Source: CAIKZZ01 sp035524595
Lineage (GTDB): Bacteria > Pseudomonadota > Gammaproteobacteria > Steroidobacterales > Steroidobacteraceae
Direction: 5' to 3'
Assembly (NCBI GenBank): GCA_035524595.1
Contig: DATKOP010000100.1
Coordinates: forward strand, 1-64,000
Length of the DNA stretch: 64,000 bases
Position 1 is the stretch's first letter, and each line of letters opens with the position of its first letter. The notes below the pieces were generated by a model that worked only from the letters and a program-made list of their open reading frames with translations, had not been told where the DNA came from and searched no databases. This document shows positions 45,385-53,585 of this stretch, one piece after another. A program made the position numbers and the translations under genes.

Positions 45385-46982
45385 TCGAAGGCCTCGGCCC
45401 GGACCTCGAGCATCACGACCTGGCGCCGGGCGCCGAACTCCTTGAGCGCCCGCTCGAGCGCCGCGACCGAGTCGATCAGGCGGTGGCCGTAGCCGTAGGC
45501 GCGGGCGATGTCGGCGAACTCGGGCGGGCGCACGTCGACGCCCTCCGGCTCGATGCCGACCGCGACCATCGACGACTTGATCTCGCCGTAGCCGTGGTTG
45601 TTCCAGACGACGATCGCGGTCCAGGCGCCGACGTCGCGCGGCACGGCGAGCTCGCCGAGCGAGAACTGGATGCCGCCGTCGCCCGTCAGGCACACGACCG
45701 GCCGCCCGGGCGCGGCGAGTCCGGCGCCGGTCGAGGCCGGCAGGGCGTAGCCGAGGGTGCCGTAGCCGGTCGCGCTGTTGAACCAGGAGCCCGGCCGGGC
45801 GGCCGCGAAGCCGAGGTTGCCGGCGTACACCGGCTGGGTGGAGTCGCCGACCAGGATCGCCTCCGGCAGCGTGTCGCGGATCGCCTCGAGGAACGCGATC
45901 TCGCGGTGCACGGCCGGGCTCAGCGCGCCGAGCGCCGCCGTGCAGGCCGCGGCCGCCCGCGCGGCGCCGCGGCCCGGGCGCGGCGCGCCGAGCTCGTGCG
46001 CGAGCAGCGCCGCGAGCGTCGCGCGCGCATCGCCGAGCAGCGCGAGCTCGGCGCGGGCGTTGCGCTTGAGCTGCGCGGCGTCCAGGTCGATGCGGATCAG
46101 GTGCGGCGGCGGCGGGAAGTCGCTGACCGAGTACATGTCGTAGTCGGTGGGGCCGAGCTCGGTGCCGACCGCGAGCACCGCGTCGGCGCCGGCGATCAGC
46201 GCCCGCACCGCCTCGAGCGACGGGCTCAGCGGCACGCCGAGCGGGTGCCCGGGCGGCAACAGGCCGCGGCCGTTGATCGTCATGACCACGGGCGCGCCGA
46301 GCGTCTCGGCGAGGCGCCTGAGCTCGGCCGCGGCGCCCACCGCGCCGCCGCCCGCGAGGATCACCGGGGCCTCGGCGGCCGCGAGCCGCCGCGCCGCCGC
46401 CGCCACTGCGCCCGACTCGGCGGCCGGGCGCGGCGGCGCCCGGCCGGCGCCCGGCGGCGGCAGGCCCGAGGCGTCCTCGGTGATCACGTCGCGCGGGATC
46501 TCGATGTACGCCGGCCGCGGCCTGAGGCCCGCGGCGCCCGCGAGCGCGAGGTCGAGCGCCTCCGGCAGCTGCTCGGCCGCGGTGATCCGCCGGCTCATCC
46601 CGGCGACGCGCGCGGCGACGCCGAGCTGGTCCGGCATCTCGTGCAGGAAGCCGCGCGCGCTGCCGAGCTCGCCGCGGCGGTTCTCGCTGGCGATGACCAC
46701 CAGCGGAATCGAGTCGCCGTAGGCCTGGCCCATCGCGGTGACGATGTTGGTGAGGCCGGGGCCGGTGATCGTGAAGCAGATGCCCGGCCGGCCCGAGACC
46801 CGGGCGTAGCCGTCGGCCATGAAGCCGAGTCCCTGCTCGTGCCGCGCGGCAACATGGCGGATCTTCGAGGCGGCGAGGCCCCGGTAGAGCTCGAGGTTGT
46901 GCACGCCCGGGATCCCGAACACGTGGCCGATGCCGCGGGCCTCCAGCACCTCGATCAGGTACGCTCCGAGCGTCTTTTTCAT
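45381..46982 (-). CDS. Thiamine-diphosphate enzyme, AruI-like (2-ketoarginine decarboxylase / acetolactate-synthase family)
   Basis: A 533-residue TPP enzyme. The catalytic Glu49 lies in AARHEQGLGFMADGYARVSG, the central domain follows, and the TPP/metal motif is GDGGIQFSLGELAVPRDV with VWNN. VFGIPGVHNLELYRGLAASK and GYGTLGYALPASTG are very like AruI, the 5-guanidino-2-oxopentanoate decarboxylase, rather than anabolic acetolactate synthase; no small regulatory subunit is present. It would decarboxylate the 2-keto acid made by the coupled aminotransferase to an aldehyde. ATG 46982 is preceded by GGGGGTAGG. It diverges from the carnitine-type operon across a 123-base gap with an AT-rich palindrome. 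Confidence 0.9.
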   Translation of the reverse strand: MKKTLGAYLIEVLEARGIGHVFGIPGVHNLELYRGLAASKIRHVAARHEQGLGFMADGYARVSGRPGICFTITGPGLTNIVTAMGQAYGDSIPLVVIASENRRGELGSARGFLHEMPDQLGVAARVAGMSRRITAAEQLPEALDLALAGAAGLRPRPAYIEIPRDVITEDASGLPPPGAGRAPPRPAAESGAVAAAARRLAAAEAPVILAGGGAVGAAAELRRLAETLGAPVVMTINGRGLLPPGHPLGVPLSPSLEAVRALIAGADAVLAVGTELGPTDYDMYSVSDFPPPPHLIRIDLDAAQLKRNARAELALLGDARATLAALLAHELGAPRPGRGAARAAAACTAALGALSPAVHREIAFLEAIRDTLPEAILVGDSTQPVYAGNLGFAAARPGSWFNSATGYGTLGYALPASTGAGLAAPGRPVVCLTGDGGIQFSLGELAVPRDVGAWTAIVVWNNHGYGEIKSSMVAVGIEPEGVDVRPPEFADIARAYGYGHRLIDSVAALERALKEFGARRQVVMLEVRAEAFE

Positions 46983-47057
46983 GGACCTACCCCCGTGGAG
47001 CCGCAGTATCCCACGCCGCCGGGCCGTCCGGCGGGCCGGCGGGGCGCGGTGGTGGAA

Positions 47058-47078
47058 ATATTATGGACGCGATAATAT
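47058..47078. promoter_or_regulatory. AT-rich palindromic operator ATATTAT-N7-ATAATAT
   Basis: ATATTAT (47058-47064) and its perfect reverse complement ATAATAT (47072-47078) are separated by GGACGCG, inside a 123-base gap between divergent genes. The 14-base centre spacing fits a dimeric repressor or activator. In DNA this GC-rich a 7+7 all-A/T palindrome stands out. It ends 27 bases before the BKACE start, so it probably overlaps that promoter. No regulator gene is adjacent. Confidence 0.55.
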
Positions 47079-47105
47079 GACGATCCACGGCCTTGAGGGA
47101 GTGCC

Positions 47106-48005
47106 ATGAACCACGACGTGATGATCACCTGCGCCATCACCGGCGACGACACCAAGGTCACGAAGAGCCCGCACTGCGCGGTCACGCCGGCCGAGATCGC
47201 CGCGGCCGCGGTCGACGCCGCCAAGGCCGGCGCGGCGATCGTCCACATCCACGTCCGCGACCCGGCCACCGGCGCCTTCAGCATGGAGACCCAGCACTAC
47301 CGCGCCGTCGTCAAGGCGATCCGCGAGAGCGGCACCGACGTCATCGTCAACCTGACCTGCGGCATGGGCGGCTACATCGTCGTCGGCGAGCAGGGCCTCA
47401 AGGACACGCCCGCGCCCGGCAGCGACTTCTGCACCCAGGAAGACCGGATGCGGCACGTGATCGACCTGTGCCACGAGGGCAAGTACCGGCCCGAGGTCTG
47501 CACGCTCGACTGCGGCAGCCTGAACTTCGGCGACGGCAACCGCGCCTACGTCTCGACGCCGAACTACCTGCGGCAGGGGGCCGCGATCTGCAAGGACCTC
47601 GGCGTCAAGCCCGAGTTCGAGATCTTCGACACCGGCAACCTGTGGTTCGTCAAGCAGATGATCAAGGAAGGCCTGGTCGTGCCGCCGCCGCTCGTGCAGC
47701 TGTGCATGGGCATCGCCTGGGGCATGCCGGCCGACACCGGCCACCTCTTGGCGATGGTCAACACGCTGCCGCCGGACGCGGTCTGGACCTCGTTCGGGAT
47801 CAGCCGCATGCAGATGCCGTGGGCCGCGCAGTCGGTGCTGGTCGGCGGCAACGTGCGCGTCGGGCTCGAGGACAACCTCTACCTCAGCAAGGGCGTGTAC
47901 GCGAGCAACGCCCAGCTCGTCAGCAAGGCGCGCGGCATCATCGAGGCGATGGGCGCGCGGATCATCGGCCCGGCCGAGGTCCGCGAGCGCCTGAAGCTGC
48001 ACTGA
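47106..48005 (+). CDS. cdhC: Beta-keto acid cleavage enzyme (BKACE), 3-dehydrocarnitine-cleaving CdhC-like
   Basis: A 299-residue zinc-dependent BKACE (DUF849) enzyme. The metal motif is IVHIHVRDP with His47 and His49; MITCAITG and VNLTCGMGG are family marks. Among BKACEs the sequence agrees best with my memory of CdhC, which with acetyl-CoA converts 3-dehydrocarnitine to betainyl-CoA and acetoacetate. The next gene is a CdhB-like thioesterase, exactly the partner needed, which supports the call. The carnitine dehydrogenase CdhA is not in the window. ATG 47106 has GAGGGAG upstream. It is the first gene of a five-gene operon and diverges from the AruI/AruH-like pair. Confidence 0.9.
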   Translation: MNHDVMITCAITGDDTKVTKSPHCAVTPAEIAAAAVDAAKAGAAIVHIHVRDPATGAFSMETQHYRAVVKAIRESGTDVIVNLTCGMGGYIVVGEQGLKDTPAPGSDFCTQEDRMRHVIDLCHEGKYRPEVCTLDCGSLNFGDGNRAYVSTPNYLRQGAAICKDLGVKPEFEIFDTGNLWFVKQMIKEGLVVPPPLVQLCMGIAWGMPADTGHLLAMVNTLPPDAVWTSFGISRMQMPWAAQSVLVGGNVRVGLEDNLYLSKGVYASNAQLVSKARGIIEAMGARIIGPAEVRERLKLH

Positions 48006-48013
48006 CGGTCGCC

Positions 48014-48490
48014 ATGGCCGGCACGCCCATCTACCGCTCGGCGATCCAGCCCGGGTGGATCGACTACAACGGCCACCTGCGGGACGCCTACTACGTGGTC
48101 GTGCTGAGCGATGCGATCGACGCGCTGATGGAGCGGGTCGGCATCGGCGCGGACTACCGCGCCCGTACGCGCAACACGCTGTACACGCTCGAGATGCACA
48201 TGCACTGGCTCGAGGAGGTCAAGGCCGCCGATACGCTCGAGATCGACGCGCTGGTGCTCGCCGCCGACCAGAAGCGGCTGCACATCGGCTGCGACGTGCG
48301 CATCGCCCGGCAGCCGCAGCCGGTCGCGACCGCCGAGTTCATGCTGCTGCACGTGCACCAGGGCGAGCGCCCGGGCGCGGCGCCGTTCCCGCCCGAGGTG
48401 CAGGCCGCGATCGAGCGGCTGCGCGCCGCCGCGGACGGCAGCAGCTGGCCCGGGCCGCGCTCGCGCGAGCTCGCGCTCAAGAAGCGCTGA
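48014..48490 (+). CDS. cdhB: Hotdog thioesterase, betainyl-CoA thioesterase (CdhB-like)
   Basis: A 158-residue hotdog-fold thioesterase of the 4-hydroxybenzoyl-CoA type. WIDYNGHLRDAYYVVVLSDA contains the usual D-Y-N-G-H start of the fold, and LYTLEMHMHWLEEVKAADTL follows. In carnitine-degrading Pseudomonas the adjacent CdhB releases glycine betaine and CoA from betainyl-CoA, and the same gene order here argues for that reaction. ATG 48014 lies 8 bases after the BKACE stop; the stop TGA is directly followed by the ATG of the acyl-CoA synthetase. Confidence 0.88.
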   Translation: MAGTPIYRSAIQPGWIDYNGHLRDAYYVVVLSDAIDALMERVGIGADYRARTRNTLYTLEMHMHWLEEVKAADTLEIDALVLAADQKRLHIGCDVRIARQPQPVATAEFMLLHVHQGERPGAAPFPPEVQAAIERLRAAADGSSWPGPRSRELALKKR

Positions 48491-50551
48491 ATGGCCGCCG
48501 GCCCGCTCGAGCGCCTGCTCGCGCCGCGCACCATCGCGCTCGTCGGCGGTGCCTGGACCGACGGCGTCGCGGCCGCCGGCCGGCGCATCGGCTACCGCGG
48601 CGAGACCTGGCGCGTGCACCCGACGCGGCGCTCGGATGCCGAGACGACCTACTACCGCTCGGTCGAGGAGCTGCCGGGCGCGCCGGACGCGACCTTCCTG
48701 GCGGCGCCCGCGGCCGACGTGCCGGGCGTCGCGGCCGCGCTCGCGCGCCGCGGCGCCGGCGGCTTCGTCTGCTTCGCGTCCGGATTCGACGAGCTCGGCA
48801 CCGAGCGCGGCCGCGAGCTGACGCGCGCGCTCGTCGCCGCCTCGGACGGCCTGCCGTTCACCGGGCCGAACTGCTACGGCCTGATCAACTTCTTCGACCG
48901 GGTCGCGCTCTGGCCGGACCAGGTGGTCGGCGGCCAGCCGGAGCGTGGCGTGGCGCTGCTGTGCCAGAGCGGCACGATCTCGCTGACCATGACCTTCAAC
49001 GGCCGCTCGCTGCCGATCGGCTACCTGATCTCGGTGGGCAACCAGTCGCGGCTCGCGGTCGAGGACCTGATCGAGGCGCTGTGCGAGGACCCGCGGGTCA
49101 GCGCCTTCGGGCTCTACCTCGAGGGCGTCAAGGACGTCGCGCGCTTCGCGCGCGCCGTCGACCGGGCGCGGCTCGCGGGCAAGCCGGTGGCGCTGCTGAA
49201 GGCCGGCCGCACCGCCGCCGCGGCGCGGACGGCCGCGACCCACACCGGCTCGCTGGCCGGCGCCGATGAGGTGTTCGACGCCTACTGCCGGCAGGCGGGC
49301 GTCGCGCGCTGCGAGACGCTGGCCGCGCTCTGCGAGACGCTGAAGCTGCTGCACGTCGGCGGCCCGCTGCCGGGGCGGCGCACGCTGGTGTTCGGGCACT
49401 CCGGCGGCGACATGGCGATGATCTCCGACGTCGCGCGCGGCAGCGCGCTCGAGTTCCCGCCGTTCGACGCCGCGGCCGCGGCGCGGCTGCGCGGCGTCGT
49501 CGGCGAGCGCGTCACGATCGCCAACCCCTTCGACGTGCACACCTACTCCTGGTTCGACCGCGCCGCGCTGCGCGCGACCTTCGACGCGGTGCTGCACTCC
49601 GGCTACGACGTCGCCGCCTACATGCTCGACTGCCCGCCGGACGACCGCGCCGACCCGTCCACGTTCGTGATGCCGATCAGCGAGTTCATCGCCGCGAGCC
49701 AGGGCGCGCCGACGCGCGCGGCGCTCCTGGCGGCGCTGCCGGAGACGATCTACCCGGCGCTGCGCGAACGGCTGCTCGCCGGCGGCGTGACCCCGCTGCA
49801 GGGCCAGCGCGAGGCGCTCGAGGCGCTCGACCTCGCGGCGCAGATCGGCGCCGCCTGGCGCGCGGGTCCCGCGGTCGAGCTGCGCATCCCGCGGCGCGCG
49901 CCCGGGCGCACGCGCACGCTCGCCGAGAACGCCGGCAAGGCGGCGCTCGCCGCCTGCGGGCTGCCGGTGCCGGCGGCGCGCGCGGTGCCGCCGGCCGAGG
50001 CCGCGGCGGCCGCCGCGGCCATCGGCTTCCCGGTCGTGATCAAGGCGCTGTCGGCCGAGCTTGCCCACAAGTCCGAGGTCGGCGGAGTGGTGCTCAACGT
50101 GCGCTCCACCGCCGAGGCGGCCGCCGCGGCGACGCGCCTCGCGGCGCTCGCCGACCGGGTGCTGGTCGAGCAGATGGTCAGCGACGGCGTCGCCGAGATC
50201 CTGGTCGGCATCACCGTCGACCCGCAGTTCGGCCAGGTGCTGGTGCTCGGCGCCGGCGGCGTGCTGACCGAGTACCTGCGCGACAGCACCAGCCTCCTGC
50301 CGCCGTTCACCGCCGGGGCGGTCCGCGCGGCCCTCGGGCGGCTGCGGGTCGCGAAGCTGCTGGCGGGCTTTCGCGGCCAGCCGCCCGGCGACGTCGAGGC
50401 GCTGGTCGCGGCCGTGCTCGCGGTCGCGCGCTACGCCGAGTCCGAGCTCGAGTCGCTCGCCGAGCTCGACGTCAACCCGATCATCGTCCGCCCGTCCGGC
50501 CACGGCGTCGTGGCCGTCGACGTGCTGATCCGGCTCACGGAGGAACACTGA
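48491..50551 (+). CDS. NDP-forming acyl-CoA synthetase (acetate-CoA ligase family)
   Basis: A 686-residue fused NDP-forming acyl-CoA synthetase: an N-terminal CoA-binding domain (RTIALVGGAWTDGVA), two succinyl-CoA-synthetase-like domains (LLCQSGTISLTMTF, and the phospho-His region TAATHTGSLAGADEVFD) and a C-terminal ATP-grasp domain (GFPVVIKALSAELAHKSEVG). It couples formation or hydrolysis of an acyl-CoA to ATP/ADP. In this operon it could activate carnitine, gamma-butyrobetaine, or a trimethylaminovalerate-like acid for the hydratase encoded next; AMP-forming CaiC does that job in E. coli. ATG follows the preceding stop directly; the next gene starts one base after its stop. Confidence 0.9.
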   Translation: MAAGPLERLLAPRTIALVGGAWTDGVAAAGRRIGYRGETWRVHPTRRSDAETTYYRSVEELPGAPDATFLAAPAADVPGVAAALARRGAGGFVCFASGFDELGTERGRELTRALVAASDGLPFTGPNCYGLINFFDRVALWPDQVVGGQPERGVALLCQSGTISLTMTFNGRSLPIGYLISVGNQSRLAVEDLIEALCEDPRVSAFGLYLEGVKDVARFARAVDRARLAGKPVALLKAGRTAAAARTAATHTGSLAGADEVFDAYCRQAGVARCETLAALCETLKLLHVGGPLPGRRTLVFGHSGGDMAMISDVARGSALEFPPFDAAAAARLRGVVGERVTIANPFDVHTYSWFDRAALRATFDAVLHSGYDVAAYMLDCPPDDRADPSTFVMPISEFIAASQGAPTRAALLAALPETIYPALRERLLAGGVTPLQGQREALEALDLAAQIGAAWRAGPAVELRIPRRAPGRTRTLAENAGKAALAACGLPVPAARAVPPAEAAAAAAAIGFPVVIKALSAELAHKSEVGGVVLNVRSTAEAAAAATRLAALADRVLVEQMVSDGVAEILVGITVDPQFGQVLVLGAGGVLTEYLRDSTSLLPPFTAGAVRAALGRLRVAKLLAGFRGQPPGDVEALVAAVLAVARYAESELESLAELDVNPIIVRPSGHGVVAVDVLIRLTEEH

Positions 50552-50552
50552 C

Positions 50553-51329
50553 ATGACCGACGGCGTACGTACCGAGCGCAAGGGCGCGATCCTCGAGGTC
50601 ACGATCGACCGGCCGAAGGCCAACGCCATCGACCGCGCGATGAGCCTCAGGCTCAACGACATCTGGACGGGCTTCCAGCGCGACCCGCAGCTCAGGATCG
50701 GCATCCTGACCGGCGCCGGCGAGAAGTTCTTCTGCCCCGGCTGGGACCTGAAGGGCGCGGCGGCCGGCGAGCCGACCGACTCCGACTGGGGCGTGGCGGG
50801 CTTCGGCGGCCTCAACTACCCGCGCAACCTCGACAAGCCGATCATCTCGGCGGTCAACGGCATCGCCTACGGCGGCGGCTTCGAGATGGTGCTCGGCACC
50901 GACCTGATCGTCATGGAGGAGCACGCCCGCTTCGCGCTGCCGGAGATCAAGGTCGGCGTCGTGCCGGACGCGGCCGGCATCAAGCTCAGGCGCCGCATCC
51001 CGTACCACATCGCGGTCGAGATGCTGTTCACCGGGCGGCCGATGGACGCCGCCGAGGCCAAGCACTGGGGGCTGTGCAACTGGATCGTGCCGAAGGGCCA
51101 GTCGATGGCCAAGGCGCGCGAGGTGGCGCAGATGCTGGTGGAGGGCCCGCCGCTCCTGTTCCCGGCGCTCAAGCAGCTCTTGCAGCACACCGAGATGGTG
51201 AGCCAGAACGCCGCCTTCGAGGTCCACGACGCGCTGCACGCCGTCCTCAAGGTGGCGCGCTCGGAGGACCTGCTGGAGGGCACGCGCGCGTTCACCGAGA
51301 AGCGCAAGCCCGAGTGGAAGGGGCGCTGA
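50553..51329 (+). CDS. caiD: Enoyl-CoA hydratase, CaiD-like (crotonobetainyl-CoA hydratase)
   Basis: A 258-residue crotonase-fold hydratase. It agrees closely with my memory of E. coli CaiD: ILEVTIDRPKANAID, DPQLRIGILTGAGEKFF, GWDLKGAAAGE, AVNGIAYGGGFEMVLGTDLI and the C-terminal AFTEKRKPEWKGR. The two catalytic Glu are in GGGFEM and FALPEIKVG. CaiD interconverts L-carnitinyl-CoA and crotonobetainyl-CoA. With the CoA ligase upstream it forms the CoA-ester arm of carnitine or butyrobetaine use. GGAGG precedes the ATG. The stop is one base before the TTG start of ddaH. No acyl-CoA dehydrogenase (CaiA) is in the window. Confidence 0.9.
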   Translation: MTDGVRTERKGAILEVTIDRPKANAIDRAMSLRLNDIWTGFQRDPQLRIGILTGAGEKFFCPGWDLKGAAAGEPTDSDWGVAGFGGLNYPRNLDKPIISAVNGIAYGGGFEMVLGTDLIVMEEHARFALPEIKVGVVPDAAGIKLRRRIPYHIAVEMLFTGRPMDAAEAKHWGLCNWIVPKGQSMAKAREVAQMLVEGPPLLFPALKQLLQHTEMVSQNAAFEVHDALHAVLKVARSEDLLEGTRAFTEKRKPEWKGR

Positions 51330-51330
51330 G

Positions 51331-52110
51331 TTGAGCACGCGGTTCAGCCGTGCGCTGTTGCGCCTGCCGGGCGCGAACTACGCCGCCGGCATCACCAACT
51401 CCGCCGAGGGCGCGCCGGACCTCGCGCGCGCGCTCGAGCAGCACCGCCGCTACGCCATGGCGCTCGAGGCCTGCGGCCTCGCGACCACGACGCTGCCGGC
51501 CGACGCGCGCCACCCGGACGGCACCTTCGTCGAGGACGCGGCGATCGTCACGCCGAAGGGCGCGATCGTCACGCGGCCGGGCGCCGCCTCGCGCGCCGGC
51601 GAGACCGAGGTGATCGCCGCGGCCCTGCACCGCCACTACCACCACCTCGGCCGGATCGTCGCGCCCGGCACCCTCGACGGCGGCGACGTCTGCGAAACCG
51701 ACTCGGGCGTGCTGATCGGCATCACGGCGCGCACCAACGAGGACGGCGCGCGCCAGCTCGCCGCCTGGCTCACCGGGCTCGGCTACCGGGCGACGCTGGT
51801 CGACGTGCGCGCGGTGCCGGGCCTGCTGCACCTCAAGACCGGGATCTCCTACCTCGGCGACGGCCGCCTCGCCGTCGCCGCCGGGCTGCCGAAGCTGGCC
51901 GCGTTCGCGGCCTACGAGCTCGTCACGGTCCCGGCCGAGGAGAGCTACGCCGCCAACTGCATCCGCGTCAACGACCGGGTGCTGGTCGCCGCCGGCTACC
52001 CGCGCTTCGCCGCCGAGCTCGCGCGGCTCGGCTACGAGCCGCTGCCGCTCGAGATGAGCGAGTTCCGCAAGATGGACGGCGGCCTCAGCTGCCTGTCGCT
52101 CAGGTTCTGA
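51331..52110 (+). CDS. ddaH: N(G),N(G)-dimethylarginine dimethylaminohydrolase (DDAH)
   Basis: A 259-residue guanidino-modifying enzyme that hydrolyses asymmetric dimethyl- or monomethylarginine to citrulline and di- or monomethylamine. The sequence matches Pseudomonas DDAH along its whole length: FVEDAAIV (Glu68/Asp69), IVTRPGAASRAGETE, His167 in LLHLKTG, EESYAANCIRVNDRV and the catalytic Cys254 in MDGGLSCLSLRF at the C-terminus. TTG 51331 starts one base after the previous stop, with AAGGGG upstream. Its place in the carnitine-type operon, opposite an AruH/AruI pair, suggests that methylarginines and betaines are handled together. Confidence 0.93.
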   Translation: MSTRFSRALLRLPGANYAAGITNSAEGAPDLARALEQHRRYAMALEACGLATTTLPADARHPDGTFVEDAAIVTPKGAIVTRPGAASRAGETEVIAAALHRHYHHLGRIVAPGTLDGGDVCETDSGVLIGITARTNEDGARQLAAWLTGLGYRATLVDVRAVPGLLHLKTGISYLGDGRLAVAAGLPKLAAFAAYELVTVPAEESYAANCIRVNDRVLVAAGYPRFAAELARLGYEPLPLEMSEFRKMDGGLSCLSLRF

Positions 52111-52203
52111 CGACGGCCGCGGCGCGGGCGCCGGGCGGCACGCCCCCGCCCGCGGCCTGCTAGGATCGCGCACGCCGCTCCTCGGGAGCCCTGGGGGATC
52201 CGC

Positions 52204-53529
52204 GTGGCCATCGCCGCTCCCGTCGCCGCGCCGCGCGCGGGCCTCGTCTTCCTGTACTTCACGCCGCTGACGCTGCTCGTGTTCCTCGTGATCCCGAACG
52301 GCATGCTGCTCGACGTCGCGACGTCGTTCATGCTGAAGAACCAGCTGCAGGCGACGCCCGACCAGATCGCGAACTTCCGGCTGCTGACCGCGATCCCGGT
52401 CTACCTGTCGTTCTGCTTCGGGCTGGCGCGCGACCTGTGGAACCCCTTCGGCCTGCGCGACCGGGGGCTGATGATGATCTTCGGCGCGCTGACCGCGGCG
52501 CTGTTCGTCTGGATCGCCCGGGCGCCGCTCAGCTACCGGGGCCTGCTCGCCGGCATGCTGCTGGTGATGTTCTCGTTCGCCTTCGTCGGCGCCGCCGCGC
52601 GCGGACTGATGACGCTCGTCAGCCAGGAGCAGCTGATGTCCGGGCGCCTGAGCGCGCTCTGGAACGCGGTCAGCTCGGCGCCCTACGCGCTCGGCGCGTT
52701 CGCCTCCGGCTTCCTCGCCGAGCACCTGCTGCCGTCGCGCACCTTCCTGCTGGTCGCCGCGATCAGCGCGGCGATCGCCCTCTTTGGCCTCTGGAAGCCG
52801 CGCGCCGTCTTCGGCCACGCCTACGACCAGCCGCTGGCGCGCGGCGCCGGGTTCGTCGGCGACCTGAAGCGGCTGGCGCGCCACCGGGCGGCCTACCCGG
52901 CGGTGCTGCTGGTCTGCGTCTGCCAGTTCTCGCCCGGCTTCAACACGCCGCTGCAGTTCTACCTGACCAACGACCTGCACCTGCCCGACGCCGCCTACGC
53001 CTACTCGCAGGGCCTGCTGCAGGCCGCCTACATCCCCGCCGGCATCCTGTACGCCTTCCTCTGCAAGCGGCTGCCGCTGCGGACCCTGCTGTGGGCCGCG
53101 ACGCTGCTGTGGCTGCCGGCGGCCTTCCCGCTGCTCTTCATCCACTCGACCGCGTCGGCGCTGTGGCTGTCGTTCGCGGTCGGCTTCGCCAGCGGCTTCG
53201 CCTTCACGACCTTCTGGGACCTCGCGATGCGCTCCGCGCCGCCCGGCCTGCAGGGCACGCTGATGATGATGGTGGCGGGGACGTACGAGCTCGCCTACCG
53301 CGGCGGCGACTGGGTCGGCGCCGGGATCTACTCGAGCAGCGCCGAGCACGGCTTCCTGTACTGCGTGATCGCCGGAACCGCGACCTCGCTGCTGATGATC
53401 CCGCTGCTGTTGCTGATCCCGGGCACGCTGATCGCCACCGCCGACGGCGAACGCAACCCGGCACTCGAGGCGCAGGTGCTGGCCGAGATCGGCCAGGCGG
53501 CGCCGGCCGCCGCCGGCACCGGGCGCTGA
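52204..53529 (+). CDS. MFS-type transporter, 12 membrane segments, substrate unknown
   Basis: A 441-residue hydrophobic protein with about 12 membrane segments. ANFRLLTAIPVYLSFCFGLARDLWNPF and NTPLQFYLTNDLHLPDAAYA resemble the folate/biopterin-transporter or PUCC-like branch of the MFS rather than drug or sugar carriers. GTG 52204 follows a GGGGGATCC ribosome site, and a -10-like TAGGAT lies at 52161-52166. It stands 93 bases after ddaH and 56 bases before the hydrolase gene. It may import or export a product of the preceding operon; the sequence does not tell. Confidence 0.85.
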   Translation: MAIAAPVAAPRAGLVFLYFTPLTLLVFLVIPNGMLLDVATSFMLKNQLQATPDQIANFRLLTAIPVYLSFCFGLARDLWNPFGLRDRGLMMIFGALTAALFVWIARAPLSYRGLLAGMLLVMFSFAFVGAAARGLMTLVSQEQLMSGRLSALWNAVSSAPYALGAFASGFLAEHLLPSRTFLLVAAISAAIALFGLWKPRAVFGHAYDQPLARGAGFVGDLKRLARHRAAYPAVLLVCVCQFSPGFNTPLQFYLTNDLHLPDAAYAYSQGLLQAAYIPAGILYAFLCKRLPLRTLLWAATLLWLPAAFPLLFIHSTASALWLSFAVGFASGFAFTTFWDLAMRSAPPGLQGTLMMMVAGTYELAYRGGDWVGAGIYSSSAEHGFLYCVIAGTATSLLMIPLLLLIPGTLIATADGERNPALEAQVLAEIGQAAPAAAGTGR

Positions 53530-53550
53530 CCCCCGCCCTGCAGCGGCGCC

Positions 53551-53578
53551 TTGCGGCGCGCGCCGGCCCTGCTACCCT
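53551..53578 (+). promoter_or_regulatory. Candidate promoter for the beta-lactamase-fold gene
   Basis: TTGCGG (53551-53556) and TACCCT (53573-53578) are 16 bases apart. The -10 element ends only seven bases before the ATG at 53586, so a transcript from it would be almost leaderless. No separate ribosome-binding stretch is seen there. Confidence 0.35.
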
Positions 53579-53585
53579 CGTCGCC

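Noticed and set aside
45381..46982. Anabolic acetolactate synthase large subunit (IlvB)
   Set aside because: No small subunit or ilv genes nearby, and the sequence and coupling to an AruH-like aminotransferase fit AruI-type decarboxylase better.
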